From positions 1 through 39,098 of the forward strand of contig JAZTWG010000036.1 in assembly GCA_045635745.1 (NCBI GenBank): a stretch of DNA of 39,098 nucleotides. Direction: 5' to 3'. The notes under the pieces were generated by a model. The model worked only from the letters and a program-made list of their open reading frames with translations. It made no database searches and was not told the DNA's origin. The stretch comes from SIG78 sp045635745. Lineage in GTDB: Bacteria; Verrucomicrobiota; Lentisphaeria; Victivallales; Victivallaceae. This document shows, piece after piece, positions 24,202-31,887 of this stretch. The position numbers and the translations under genes were made by a program. Positions within the stretch are counted from its first letter, which is position 1. Each line of letters opens with the position of its first letter.

Positions 24202-25578
24202 ATGGCAATGCAGTGGAAAAAACTTTTATCGGCACGGCGGCTTGGTGCTGCCGGAACAGCGGCGGTACAGCCGGGCCGTTCGCCTTTTCAGCAGGATTTT
24301 GACCGTATAATTTTTTCGTCATCGTTCAGAATGCTGCACGACAAGGCGCAGGTTTTTCCGCTTTCTGACGAAGATAACGTGCGTACCCGCATGACTCACA
24401 GTCTGGAAACAGCTTCGATCGGCAGATCACTGGGCGCCATTGCGGGGGTGGGAATTTGTGAAAAGATGGGCGAGAGCCGCATCCGCCCCAATCATATTGG
24501 CGAGATCGTGGCAGCCGCAAGCCTGGCGCACGATATTGGTAATCCGCCGTTCGGGCATTCCGGCGAAGAGAGCATTCGTTACTGGTTTACTCATTCGCCG
24601 GTGGCAGCTGATCTGCGCAAGCACATGAACAGCGATGAAATTGCTGATATCGACCGCTATGAAGGCAATGCCCAGGGATTCCGTGTTCTGACCCGTCTGG
24701 AAATGCCGGAAAATTATGGCGGTATGCAGCTGACCTGTGCTACTTTGGGGGCGGTGGCCAAATACCCTTCGACATCGTCCTGTAAAAATAAACTGCCGGG
24801 GGTGACAGGTAAAAAATTCAATTTTTTCCACTCCGACAAAGCACTGTTTGAGGAAGTTGCCAATACCTGCGGCCTGCTTGCCAATTCTTCCGGCGACGGT
24901 TGGTGTCGGCATCCGCTGGCGTTTCTGGTGGAGGCCGCCGACGATGTTACCTACCGGATCGTGGATTTTGAAGATGGGCATTTGCTCAATATCATCCAAT
25001 ATTGGGAACTGGAAAATCTGATGCTGGCAATAATCGGTGATAACGGTGAAACCCGCGAACGCATGAAACTCATCCCTAATGAGCGCCGCCGGGTGGAAAT
25101 GCTCCGGGCGCTGACGCTCGGTGTACTGGTCAAACAGCTGACCAAAGCTTTTTTGGAGCACGAAAAGGAGATGCTGGCCGGTGAACTCGACCGCCCGCTG
25201 GTGGAATTGATCCCCGCTGCGCGTGTGCTGGGAGAAATCTATGATATAAGCGCTGAAAGAATCTACACCTACCGCCGCGCTACCGAGATCGGTGTGGCCG
25301 GTTATGAGCTGACCAGCGGACTTCTGGATATACTTGTCAGCGCCACCGAAGAATATGTAGATGCTCTTAAACGCTCGGAAAAGCCGGAGCCGCGCAGCTG
25401 GCGTCTGCTCGGGTTGCTGCCGCAGAATTGCTGTCAGAAAGATAATGAATTGTGGATGCAGAGCGCCTATTACCGCTTGCAGTGTATACTCGATTACTTT
25501 ACCGGCATGACCGATACTCACGCAGTTTCCACATTCAAGAAAATAAAAGGTATATCGCTGCCCGGAATGCTTTTCTGA
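24202..25578 (+). CDS. dgt: Deoxyguanosinetriphosphate triphosphohydrolase (HD family)
   Basis: 458 residues. Hydrolyses dGTP (and often other dNTPs) to the nucleoside and tripolyphosphate. The N-terminal SPFQQDFDRIIFSSSFRMLHDKAQVF is the dGTPase entry motif. The HD metal site is H66 (RMTHSLETASIGRSLG), H110-D111 (LAHDIGNPPFGHSGEE) and the distal Asp in VEAADDVTYRIVDFEDG. The length fits long-form Dgt of the E. coli/Verrucomicrobia type rather than short SAMHD-like versions. Start at 24202 follows AAGGAT; an ATG two codons later is also possible. Single-gene unit between the tsf terminator and the rpsP promoter. A role in nucleotide pool control or phage restriction is possible; the locus itself does not show which. 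Confidence 0.93.
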   Translation: MAMQWKKLLSARRLGAAGTAAVQPGRSPFQQDFDRIIFSSSFRMLHDKAQVFPLSDEDNVRTRMTHSLETASIGRSLGAIAGVGICEKMGESRIRPNHIGEIVAAASLAHDIGNPPFGHSGEESIRYWFTHSPVAADLRKHMNSDEIADIDRYEGNAQGFRVLTRLEMPENYGGMQLTCATLGAVAKYPSTSSCKNKLPGVTGKKFNFFHSDKALFEEVANTCGLLANSSGDGWCRHPLAFLVEAADDVTYRIVDFEDGHLLNIIQYWELENLMLAIIGDNGETRERMKLIPNERRRVEMLRALTLGVLVKQLTKAFLEHEKEMLAGELDRPLVELIPAARVLGEIYDISAERIYTYRRATEIGVAGYELTSGLLDILVSATEEYVDALKRSEKPEPRSWRLLGLLPQNCCQKDNELWMQSAYYRLQCILDYFTGMTDTHAVSTFKKIKGISLPGMLF

Positions 25579-25664
25579 AAAGAGGGGATTTTTGGAAAAA
25601 TCGGTATCTGAAGCCCTTCGGACGGCTGAAAAACTAAAAAAACGTGAAAATTTTGGAATAAATT

Positions 25665-25693
25665 TTGCCTAAATGGCTGATGCGTGATATATT
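25665..25693 (+). promoter_or_regulatory. Promoter candidate for rpsP-khpA-trmD-rplS-rnhB
   Basis: TTGCCT (25665-25670), exactly 17 bases, then TATATT (25688-25693), within the 282 bases between dgt and rpsP. The leader would be about 160 bases long. Confidence 0.6.
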
Positions 25694-25860
25694 AAATGCC
25701 CTTGAAGTTGTAATTGTTTAAAACATTTTATAAATTATTAAACCGCCGGAGTGCATGCTTCCGGGGTTTGCAAGTGCAAATGCACGGCGAAATTTTGTCC
25801 CCTTGCCGGCAGGAGTGTGAGCAGATCTGAAGCGTGTTGAAGGCAAAAAGAGGAAAAGAA

Positions 25861-26244
25861 ATGGCAGTCAGAATCAGAATGAAACGTACCGGCGGCACCA
25901 ATAACAGCTGCTTCCGGGTAGTCGTAATGGATGTTTGCGCTCAGCGCGATGGTAAAGCGATCGAAGAGATCGGTTTCTATAACCCCAACAGCAAGGTTGA
26001 AACCCTCAATGTCGAACGCTATGATTACTGGGTGAGCGTTGGTGCTCAGCCCAGCGAAACCGTTGTTGCAGTTGCAAATCGTGTCAAAAACAATATCAGC
26101 CTTGCCGATCTGGTGCGTAAGCCCTCGATCTCCAAGAAAGCCAAAGCCAAGGCGGAAGCCGAAGCCAAGGCCAAGGCAGAAGCTGAAGCCGCTGCAGCCG
26201 CAGCAGCCGAAGCTCCGGCTGAAGAAGCTCCCGCTGAAGCGTAA
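25861..26244 (+). CDS. rpsP: 30S ribosomal protein S16
   Basis: 127 residues. Standard S16 begins AVRIRMKRTGGTNNSCFRVV, with VVMDVCAQRDGKAIEEIGFY and YDYWVSVGAQPSETV. The core ends near residue 88; the last 40 residues are an Ala/Lys/Glu repeat (KAKAKAEAEAKAKAEAEAAA onward, ending EEAPAEA) similar in style to the S2 tail. The ATG at 25861 preceded by GAGGAAAAG is preferred to the upstream in-frame start at 25834, which would add nine residues not found in the family. Confidence 0.97.
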   Translation: MAVRIRMKRTGGTNNSCFRVVVMDVCAQRDGKAIEEIGFYNPNSKVETLNVERYDYWVSVGAQPSETVVAVANRVKNNISLADLVRKPSISKKAKAKAEAEAKAKAEAEAAAAAAAEAPAEEAPAEA

Positions 26245-26275
26245 GCCCAAAGCGGTTGCTTGAATAACCATAAGG

Positions 26276-26311
26276 CGGCAGTCCCGGGAGGGGTTTTCTT
26301 GCGGACTGCTG
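26276..26311 (+). other. Hairpin between rpsP and khpA
   Basis: GCAGTCC (26278-26284) and GGACTGC (26303-26309) form a perfect stem, extendable by a G-U and a C-G pair, within the 185-base rpsP-khpA gap. There is no T-run, so it is not a simple terminator; it may be a processing or attenuation element. Confidence 0.45.
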
Positions 26312-26429
26312 ACCGGCTTCGGCTCAGAGATCTGTCCGAAGCAGAACAGATTGGTCCTTTTTTGAGTTGTGCGTTGGGTCAATTTGTACTGCAAGGCAGA
26401 TCATCCGGAGTATTTGGGAGTAAATAGAG

Positions 26430-26747
26430 ATGTTTAAGTCGTTACTGAAGTTGTTCGGGATCGGCGGAAAAGGCAGCTGCTGCGGTGCAGAACGCGGCGA
26501 TGACAAGATCCGTGAACTTGAGCACTTTGTAGATTATGTTGTCCGGGCATTGGTTGATTTTCCGGATGAAGTGAATGTGACTTCCAGCAGCACGGAAAAT
26601 GGTACGGTCATCCGTATCGAGTGCCGTAAAGAAGATATTGGTAAAGTTGTCGGCAAACGCGGCAAGACCGTTATGGCGATCCGTTCGCTGGTCTCCGGAG
26701 CCGGCGGCAGACTCCAGCAGCGTATTTCTGTGGAAGTTGCTGACTGA
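26430..26747 (+). CDS. khpA: KH-domain RNA-binding protein KhpA
   Basis: 105 residues. Small single-KH protein (UPF0109/YlqC family) with the RNA-binding loop GKVVGKRGKTVMAIRSLV (GxxG = GKRG) preceded by LEHFVDYVVRALVDFPDEVN. The N-terminal 27 residues (FKSLLKLFGIGGKGSCCGAE) with a Cys pair are longer than in most homologues. The place between rpsP and trmD is the conserved genomic position of khpA; the usual next gene, rimM, is missing here. In Gram-positives KhpA pairs with KhpB to regulate cell division and RNA; the role in this group is not known. Confidence 0.93.
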   Translation: MFKSLLKLFGIGGKGSCCGAERGDDKIRELEHFVDYVVRALVDFPDEVNVTSSSTENGTVIRIECRKEDIGKVVGKRGKTVMAIRSLVSGAGGRLQQRISVEVAD

Positions 26748-26779
26748 AGTCTGATACGGTTAACCGGGGAAAATGTAAC

Positions 26780-27580
26780 ATGAAAATAGAAGTGTTGACA
26801 CTTTTCCCGGAGATCTACCCGGGGCCGTTGGGTTCCAGTGTGATCGGCCGGGCGTTGGATAAAAAATTGCTTGAGCTCCATGCGGTGGATTTGCGGAAAT
26901 ACACGCATGACCGCCGCGGTACCGTGGATGATTCGCCTTATGGCGGCGGCCCCGGTATGCTCATGAAAGTTGAGCCGGTGATGGAGGCTCTGGACGATTT
27001 GGCAAGCGCGGGAAAACGGGTTATTTTAATGGGTCCGCGCGGGCGCAAGTTCGACCAGAAGATCGCCCGTGAGCTGTCGCAGGAGAAAGAACTTCTGCTG
27101 GTTTGCGGTCATTACGAAGGCTTGGATGAGCGGGTGCGGCAGTTGAGCAACTGCGAAGAGCTCTCTATTGGTGACTATGTGCTGACCAGCGGAAATCTGG
27201 CAGCTATGGTGGTGATAGATGCGGTGGTGCGTTTGCTGCCGGGGGCTCTGGGATGCGATGAATCCGGCGAGGATGAGTCTTTTTCGGAAGGGTTGCTGGA
27301 GTATCCACAGTACACCCGCCCGGAAGAGTTTCGCGGCTTGAAAGTGCCGGAGGTTCTGCAGAGCGGCGATCACAAAAAAATCACCCGCTGGCGCAGATTG
27401 GAAGCTGAAAAGCTGACCCGGGAGTTGCGACCGGATCTGTATAAGAAAGCGATGTTTGACCGTTTGCGTCAGATATCGATGAAAGAGTGGAAAAAAACAA
27501 CTAAAAAGTTTTTGATACAAAAGGAGAAGTTGAAAAATGGAAATTCTCAAGAAAGTCGCTCAGGAATACCTGAAGAGTGA
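26780..27580 (+). CDS. trmD: tRNA (guanine-37-N1)-methyltransferase TrmD
   Basis: 266 residues. SPOUT-class enzyme that makes m1G37 in tRNAs and prevents frameshifting. Motifs: MKIEVLTLFPEIYPGPLGSS, SPYGGGPGMLMKVEPV, LLLVCGHYEGLDERV and ELSIGDYVLTSGNLAAMVVI (the trefoil-knot SAM site), then the C-terminal KVPEVLQSGDHKKITRWRR. The last 15 codons overlap rplS by 44 bases, and the rplS ribosome binding site lies inside trmD, so the two genes are coupled. Confidence 0.97.
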   Translation: MKIEVLTLFPEIYPGPLGSSVIGRALDKKLLELHAVDLRKYTHDRRGTVDDSPYGGGPGMLMKVEPVMEALDDLASAGKRVILMGPRGRKFDQKIARELSQEKELLLVCGHYEGLDERVRQLSNCEELSIGDYVLTSGNLAAMVVIDAVVRLLPGALGCDESGEDESFSEGLLEYPQYTRPEEFRGLKVPEVLQSGDHKKITRWRRLEAEKLTRELRPDLYKKAMFDRLRQISMKEWKKTTKKFLIQKEKLKNGNSQESRSGIPEE

Positions 27581-27887
27581 AGTGACCGAATTTTCCGTCG
27601 GTGACACCGTCAAGGTCTATGTGAAGATCGTTGAAGGCGATAGTGAACGTATCCAGGCTTTTGCCGGTACTGTGATTGCCCGCAACGGCAGCGGCATCAA
27701 CGAAACTTTCACCGTCCGCCGCGTGGCTTTCGGTGAAGGTGTGGAACGCGTCTTCCGCATCCACAGCCCCCGTATTGACAAGATCGAAGTCACCCGCCGC
27801 GGTAAAGTCCGTCGCGCTAAACTTTACTATCTGCGTGACAAAGTCGGTAAGGCTGCCAAAGTCAAGGAACTCCGCGACGTCCGGTAA
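27537..27887 (+). CDS. rplS: 50S ribosomal protein L19
   Basis: 116 residues. The L19 signatures FSVGDTVKVYVKIVEGDSER, RIQAFAGTVIARNGSGINET, TFTVRRVAFGEGVERVFRIH and the basic C-terminus RRAKLYYLRDKVGKAAKVKE are all present. AAGGAGAAG at 27521-27529 gives a strong ribosome binding site within trmD. Followed by rnhB after 9 bases. Confidence 0.98.
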   Translation: MEILKKVAQEYLKSEVTEFSVGDTVKVYVKIVEGDSERIQAFAGTVIARNGSGINETFTVRRVAFGEGVERVFRIHSPRIDKIEVTRRGKVRRAKLYYLRDKVGKAAKVKELRDVR

Positions 27888-27896
27888 GCTTCTGCC

Positions 27897-28580
27897 ATGT
27901 CAGCTAAAGGCAAAGGCGGTGAGGCTGAAAAAGTCATCACCGCCGGAAACGAACTTCTCGCTTGGGAATACGAAAAGTATCAGGCGGGATTTCGTTTTGT
28001 AGTGGGTATTGACGAAGTTGGTCGCGGACCGCTGGCCGGGCCGGTGGTTGCCGCCGCGGTGGGATTTCCGCAAGGTGCAGAGATCCCGCCGGTCAATGAC
28101 TCCAAAAAATTGAGCGAAGAAAAGCGTGAAGCATTGGATGCCGCCATCCGGGCGGTGCCGGGAGTGCGGATCGCGATCGCTGAAATATCAGTCGAAGAGA
28201 TCGACAGAATAAACATATTGCGGGCAACGCATCTGGCAATGAAGCGTGCCGCAGAAGATATTCCGGAAGCGGATTTTCTGCTGGTTGATGGTTTGCCGGT
28301 ACCGGGGTTACCGGTTGAGTCCTGCAATATAGTCAAAGGCGACGCCAAGTCGGCAAGTATTGCTGCGGCAAGTATAATAGCCAAAGTCTACCGTGACCGG
28401 TTGATGGTGGAGCTGGATAAAAAATATCCGGGATACGGTCTGGCAGAAAATAAAGGTTACGGTACTGCGGCACATTTGCGGGCGCTGAAAGAGTTGGGAG
28501 TTACGCCCATTCACCGCAGGAGCTTTGCTCCGGTGCGGGATGTGCTTGAGCCGCCGCCCAAGCAAATGGATTTGTTTTGA
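27897..28580 (+). CDS. rnhB: Ribonuclease HII
   Basis: 227 residues. Cleaves RNA in RNA-DNA hybrids and at single ribonucleotides. The active site GIDEVGRGPLAGPVVAAAV (D39, E40) is at the usual place, followed by NDSKKLSEEKRE, the ADFLLVDGLPVPG strand (third Asp), KGDAKSASIAAASIIAKVYR (fourth carboxylate) and the substrate-binding YPGYGLAENKGYGTAAHL and PIHRRSFAPV elements. Nine bases from rplS; last gene before the terminator at 28675. Confidence 0.97.
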   Translation: MSAKGKGGEAEKVITAGNELLAWEYEKYQAGFRFVVGIDEVGRGPLAGPVVAAAVGFPQGAEIPPVNDSKKLSEEKREALDAAIRAVPGVRIAIAEISVEEIDRINILRATHLAMKRAAEDIPEADFLLVDGLPVPGLPVESCNIVKGDAKSASIAAASIIAKVYRDRLMVELDKKYPGYGLAENKGYGTAAHLRALKELGVTPIHRRSFAPVRDVLEPPPKQMDLF

Positions 28581-28603
28581 AGTTGAATATAAAGGGTTGC
28601 AGA

Positions 28604-28678
28604 ATGAAAAAAAGTTTTTTGAGCCAAAGGAGGAAAACCCGCGTTACCGACGCGGGGCAGACTGCGTTGACTTTTTGA
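28604..28678 (+). CDS. Candidate leader peptide of thrS (24 aa, four Thr)
   Basis: A short frame begins with ATG at 28604 after a GGG-containing site. It reads MKKSFLSQRRKTRVTDAGQT and then ALTF before the TGA at 28676. Thr occurs at positions 12, 15, 20 and 23. The stop lies within the first arm of the downstream terminator (28675-28702), and a CCCGCGT/ACGCGGG hairpin (28638-28656) is inside the frame. This layout is what transcription attenuation controlled by Thr-tRNA would look like, yet four Thr in 24 is modest enrichment and there is no consecutive Thr run; chance is possible. Confidence 0.35.
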   Translation: MKKSFLSQRRKTRVTDAGQTALTF

Positions 28679-28702
28679 GCAGTATGGTGCTCAACCTTTT
28701 TT
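28675..28702 (+). terminator. Terminator (possible attenuator) between rnhB and thrS
   Basis: TTGAGCA (28675-28681) pairs with TGCTCAA (28688-28694), followed by CC and six T. It ends 46 bases before thrS. The sequence TTTTTGAGC is also present at 28616-28624, giving the right arm an alternative partner. Confidence 0.75.
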
Positions 28703-28748
28703 AATGATTGCAAACTTAAACCCTATAAAAATATAAGCAGGTAAAAAA

Positions 28749-30479
28749 ATGGCTAAATATCCGATTGAAACGATCCGGCACAGCGCCGCCCATGTAATGG
28801 CGGCGGCAGTACAGAAACTTTTCGGCGATGTGAAATTTGACATCGGCCCCTCGACCTCCGACGGGTTCTACTATGATTTCGATATGGAACACCGCCTGTC
28901 GATGGAAGATTTGGCGGCGATCGAAGACGAAATGAAAAAGATCGTCAACGCACATCTGCCCTTTGAATACAGCGAAATGAGCCGCGAAGAAGCCAAGGCG
29001 CTGCTGGAAAGCAAGAATCAGCCCTATAAACTCGAACGTCTGGCCGATATCGAAGAAGGCAGCAAGATCACCTTCTATACCATCGGCGACTTTGCTGATC
29101 TCTGCCGCGGTCCTCACGTTGAGCATACCGGTCAGATCGGTGCATTCAAACTTATGAACGTGGCCGGCAGCTACTTCCGCGGCGACGAAAACAATCAGAT
29201 GCTCCAGCGCATCTACGGTGTGGCGTCCCCCGATAAGGCTGAACTCAATGGCTATTTGCGTATGCTTGAAGAAGCTAAAAAACGCGATCACCGCAAATTG
29301 GGTAAAGAGCTGGAACTTTTCAGCTTCTCTGAAAATGTCGGTCCCGGTCTGGTGCTGTGGCACCCCAAAGGAGCATTCATCCGCAATGCGTTTGAAACCT
29401 ACTGGCGTGAAAAGCATTACAGCAACGGTTACGATCTGCTCTATACTCCGCACATTGGTCAGAGTATTCTGTGGAAGACCAGTGGTCACCTTGATTTCTA
29501 CCGCGATGCGATGTATTCATCTATGGAAATCGATGAAGTCGATTACTATGTCAAGCCGATGAACTGCCCGTTCCACATTGAAGTTTACAAAAGCAAACTC
29601 CGCAGCTACCGCGAACTGCCGTGCCGCTGGGCGGAACTGGGTACGGTTTACCGCTACGAAAAATCCGGTGCTCTGTATGGGCTGCTGCGTGTCCGCGGTT
29701 TTACCCAGGACGATGCACATATTATCTGTACGCCCGAACAGATCGAAGACGAAATCGCCCGCGTGCTGGAATTCAGCTTGTCGATCTGGAAAGATTTCGG
29801 TTTTACTGAAATCAAACCCTATCTGGCGACCCGTCCGGCCAAGGCGGTCGGCGATCCCGCCCGTTGGGAACAGGCGCTCAATGCTTTGAGCAACGCGGTG
29901 AAAAAAGCCGGTTTGGAATGCGAAGTCGATAATGGCGGCGGTGCGTTCTACGGACCTAAAATCGACCTCAAGGTCAAAGATGCGATCGGCCGCGAATGGC
30001 AGACGACCACTATTCAGTTCGACTTCAATCTGCCGGAACGTTTTGATCTGACCTACATCGGCGAAGATGGCAAAAAGCATCAGCCCTACATGGTGCACCG
30101 CGCGCTGTTCGGTTCGCTGGAACGCTTCTTCGGTATTCTTATTGAACAGTACGCCGGGGCATTCCCCATGTGGCTGGCTCCGGTGCAGGCCAAAGTGCTG
30201 CCCATCACCGAAAAACAGCACGAATACGCTGCCAAAGTTGCAGAAGAACTTACTGCCAACGGTTTCCGCGTGGAACTCGATGACCGCGCCGAAAGCCTTG
30301 GTGCCCGTATCAAGGATGCCCGCAACCAGCGCACCAATTACATTATCGTGATCGGCGAACGCGAAGCCGAGAACGGTGAAGTTGGTGTGAGAAACCGCCG
30401 CGAAGGCGAGCTGGGCGCCATGAAATTGGCAGATTTGATGAAAAAAATGCAATTTGAAGTTGCGAATAAAATAATTTGA
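28749..30479 (+). CDS. thrS: Threonyl-tRNA synthetase lacking the TGS domain
   Basis: 576 residues. Class II synthetase charging tRNA-Thr. It begins directly with the editing domain (IRHSAAHVMAAAVQKLFGD, HxxxH motif, and DLCRGPHVEHTG). The catalytic core has zinc ligands C273 (MNCPFHIEVY), H324 (DDAHIICTP) and H450 (MVHRALFGSLERF). Their spacing of 51 and 126 equals that of E. coli ThrS (C334, H385, H511), so the missing 61 residues are the N-terminal TGS/N1 domain. The C-terminal anticodon-binding domain (VLPITEKQHEYAAKVAEELT on) is complete. It leads the conserved thrS-infC-rpmI-rplT-pheST cluster, preceded by a terminator/attenuator candidate; no terminator separates it from infC. Confidence 0.97.
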   Translation: MAKYPIETIRHSAAHVMAAAVQKLFGDVKFDIGPSTSDGFYYDFDMEHRLSMEDLAAIEDEMKKIVNAHLPFEYSEMSREEAKALLESKNQPYKLERLADIEEGSKITFYTIGDFADLCRGPHVEHTGQIGAFKLMNVAGSYFRGDENNQMLQRIYGVASPDKAELNGYLRMLEEAKKRDHRKLGKELELFSFSENVGPGLVLWHPKGAFIRNAFETYWREKHYSNGYDLLYTPHIGQSILWKTSGHLDFYRDAMYSSMEIDEVDYYVKPMNCPFHIEVYKSKLRSYRELPCRWAELGTVYRYEKSGALYGLLRVRGFTQDDAHIICTPEQIEDEIARVLEFSLSIWKDFGFTEIKPYLATRPAKAVGDPARWEQALNALSNAVKKAGLECEVDNGGGAFYGPKIDLKVKDAIGREWQTTTIQFDFNLPERFDLTYIGEDGKKHQPYMVHRALFGSLERFFGILIEQYAGAFPMWLAPVQAKVLPITEKQHEYAAKVAEELTANGFRVELDDRAESLGARIKDARNQRTNYIIVIGEREAENGEVGVRNRREGELGAMKLADLMKKMQFEVANKII

Positions 30480-30544
30480 GCTATATTAATATAATTGACG
30501 CGTTTTGGGTACGCGCCGGAAAATACTATTGCTAAAGCTTTAAC

Positions 30545-30551
30545 AAGGAGG
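30545..30551 (+). promoter_or_regulatory. Ribosome binding site that decides an AUC start for infC
   Basis: AAGGAGG at 30545-30551 is 7 bases from ATC at 30559 but only 1 base from the in-frame TTG at 30553. The spacing favours ATC as initiator. Confidence 0.75.
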
Positions 30552-30558
30552 ATTGGTT

Positions 30559-31161
30559 ATCGCTAAGCTCTTAAAACCGGGAGATCGTTCGTTTACAGCT
30601 GATCAGGTTCGCCTGATCGGAGCAGACGGAGAACAGTTGGACATTGTCAGTTTTGCCAGGGCCCGTGATCTTGCACAGCAGGCCGGGTTGGATCTGGTGC
30701 TTGTTTCTGACCGTGCAGTGCCGCCGGTGGTCCGCATTATGGACTACGGTAAATTGCTGTTTGAGCAGAAAAAGAATCTGAAAAACCAGCGCAAAAACAA
30801 TGTTGCCCAAAAAGTCAAGGAAGTCAAGTTCCATATCAATATCGACAAGCATGACTATGAATACAAGCTTGCCCGCGGCGTTGAGTTTCTCGGCAAAGGC
30901 TGCAAGCTCAAGGTCACGTTGATGCTGCGCGGTCGCGAGATGGCGCATCAGGATCTGGCTTTTGAACTGATGGATAAGGTTATGGCATACCTTGCAGAAT
31001 ACGGTGAAGCCGATGGCAAGCCCAAACTGCTTGGACGCAACATAACAGTATTTTTTGCACCCGGCAAGAAGTCCGGGCGCGCCGCCGAGGCTGGCCGGCA
31101 TCTGCCGCCCCGGGAGGATAACGAACAACCTGAAACCGATGATTGCGACAGCGAAGAATAA
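30559..31161 (+). CDS. infC: Translation initiation factor IF-3, probable AUC start
   Basis: 200 residues. IF-3 prevents premature subunit joining and proofreads the start codon. The N-domain includes RLIGADGEQLDIVSFARARD and LVLVSDRAVPPVVRIMDYGK; the basic linker KNLKNQRKNNVAQKVKEVKF leads to the C-domain (VTLMLRGREMAHQDLAFELM). A roughly 25-residue acidic tail ends it (REDNEQPETDDCDSEE). No ATG or GTG fits; ATC at 30559 with AAGGAGG upstream gives the usual start (M)AKLLKPGDRSF. Rare initiators (AUU, AUC, AUA) at infC are a known device for IF-3 autoregulation. It lies 79 bases after thrS and is followed by rpmI. Confidence 0.95.
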   Translation: MAKLLKPGDRSFTADQVRLIGADGEQLDIVSFARARDLAQQAGLDLVLVSDRAVPPVVRIMDYGKLLFEQKKNLKNQRKNNVAQKVKEVKFHINIDKHDYEYKLARGVEFLGKGCKLKVTLMLRGREMAHQDLAFELMDKVMAYLAEYGEADGKPKLLGRNITVFFAPGKKSGRAAEAGRHLPPREDNEQPETDDCDSEE

Positions 31162-31197
31162 GCTGTACATCTGTTTCGCAAAAGAAGGAGAAAAACG

Positions 31198-31398
31198 ATG
31201 CCTAAATTGAAGACCCGGAAGTGCGCTGCCAAGCGCCTGAAGCAGACCGGGACCGGTAAGTACCGCCACAACAAGGCGGGTGCCCGTCACCTCATGTCCA
31301 CCAAGAACGCCAAGCGTCGTCTGCGCCTCCGTCAGGATGGTGAAGTTTCGGCCGCCGAAAAGAAGCGTATCAAGGTTGCTCTGCCTTACGGTCTGTAA
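31198..31398 (+). CDS. rpmI: 50S ribosomal protein L35
   Basis: 66 residues, standard L35: MPKLKTRKCAAKRLKQTGTG, KAGARHLMSTKNAKRRLRLR and the C-terminal VALPYGL. AAGGAG precedes the ATG. The place between infC and rplT is conserved. Confidence 0.97.
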   Translation: MPKLKTRKCAAKRLKQTGTGKYRHNKAGARHLMSTKNAKRRLRLRQDGEVSAAEKKRIKVALPYGL

Positions 31399-31444
31399 GA
31401 TCCAGAGTAAAACTTCAAACAGCTAAACATGAGGAATTGAGAAT

Positions 31445-31798
31445 ATGAGCAGAGTAACTTGTGCAGTCGCTTCCAGAAAACGCCGTAAGCGCGTATTGGA
31501 ACGCGCCAAAGGTTTTTACGGTGCAAGCAGCAAGCGTATCCGTACCGCGTATGATGCAGTCGATAAGGCGATGACCCACGCTTATCGCGGCCGTAAGCAG
31601 AAGAAACAGCAGTATCGCCGCCTGTGGACCGTGCGTATCAACGCCGCCTGCCGCATGCTGGGCACCAATTACAGCCAGTTTATGAACGGTCTCAAGAAGG
31701 CCGGGATTGAGCTGAACCGTAAGATGCTTGCTGATCTGGCAGTTACGGAATTTCAGGAGTTCAAGGCTCTGGTGGAAAAAGTTTCCAGCGCCAAATAA
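31445..31798 (+). CDS. rplT: 50S ribosomal protein L20
   Basis: 117 residues. L20 core: basic N-terminus RKRRKRVLERAKGFYGASSK, then YRGRKQKKQQYRRLWTVRIN and NYSQFMNGLKKAGIELNRKM. L20 represses its own operon in several bacteria by binding the rpmI-rplT messenger; I see no way to judge this here. A strong terminator follows 36 bases after the stop. Confidence 0.98.
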   Translation: MSRVTCAVASRKRRKRVLERAKGFYGASSKRIRTAYDAVDKAMTHAYRGRKQKKQQYRRLWTVRINAACRMLGTNYSQFMNGLKKAGIELNRKMLADLAVTEFQEFKALVEKVSSAK

Positions 31799-31833
31799 CT
31801 CTTGACCGATTAAGTCGGTAAAAAAAGAAATTA

Positions 31834-31887
31834 CAGCTTGAGAGCCGGGCCTTTTTGAGAAAGGCACGCTCCCAAGCTGTTTTTTTT
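31834..31887 (+). terminator. Terminator after rplT
   Basis: CAGCTTG (31834-31840) pairs with CAAGCTG (31873-31879), extended by GAGC/GCTC with one mismatch and an inner GCCTTT/AAAGGC hairpin; eight T follow. Its right arm and T-run also belong to the 19-bp inverted repeat described next. Confidence 0.85.

Noticed and set aside
28581..28748. T-box riboswitch ahead of thrS
   Set aside because: No T-box core sequence and no specifier-stem layout; the region is also too short.
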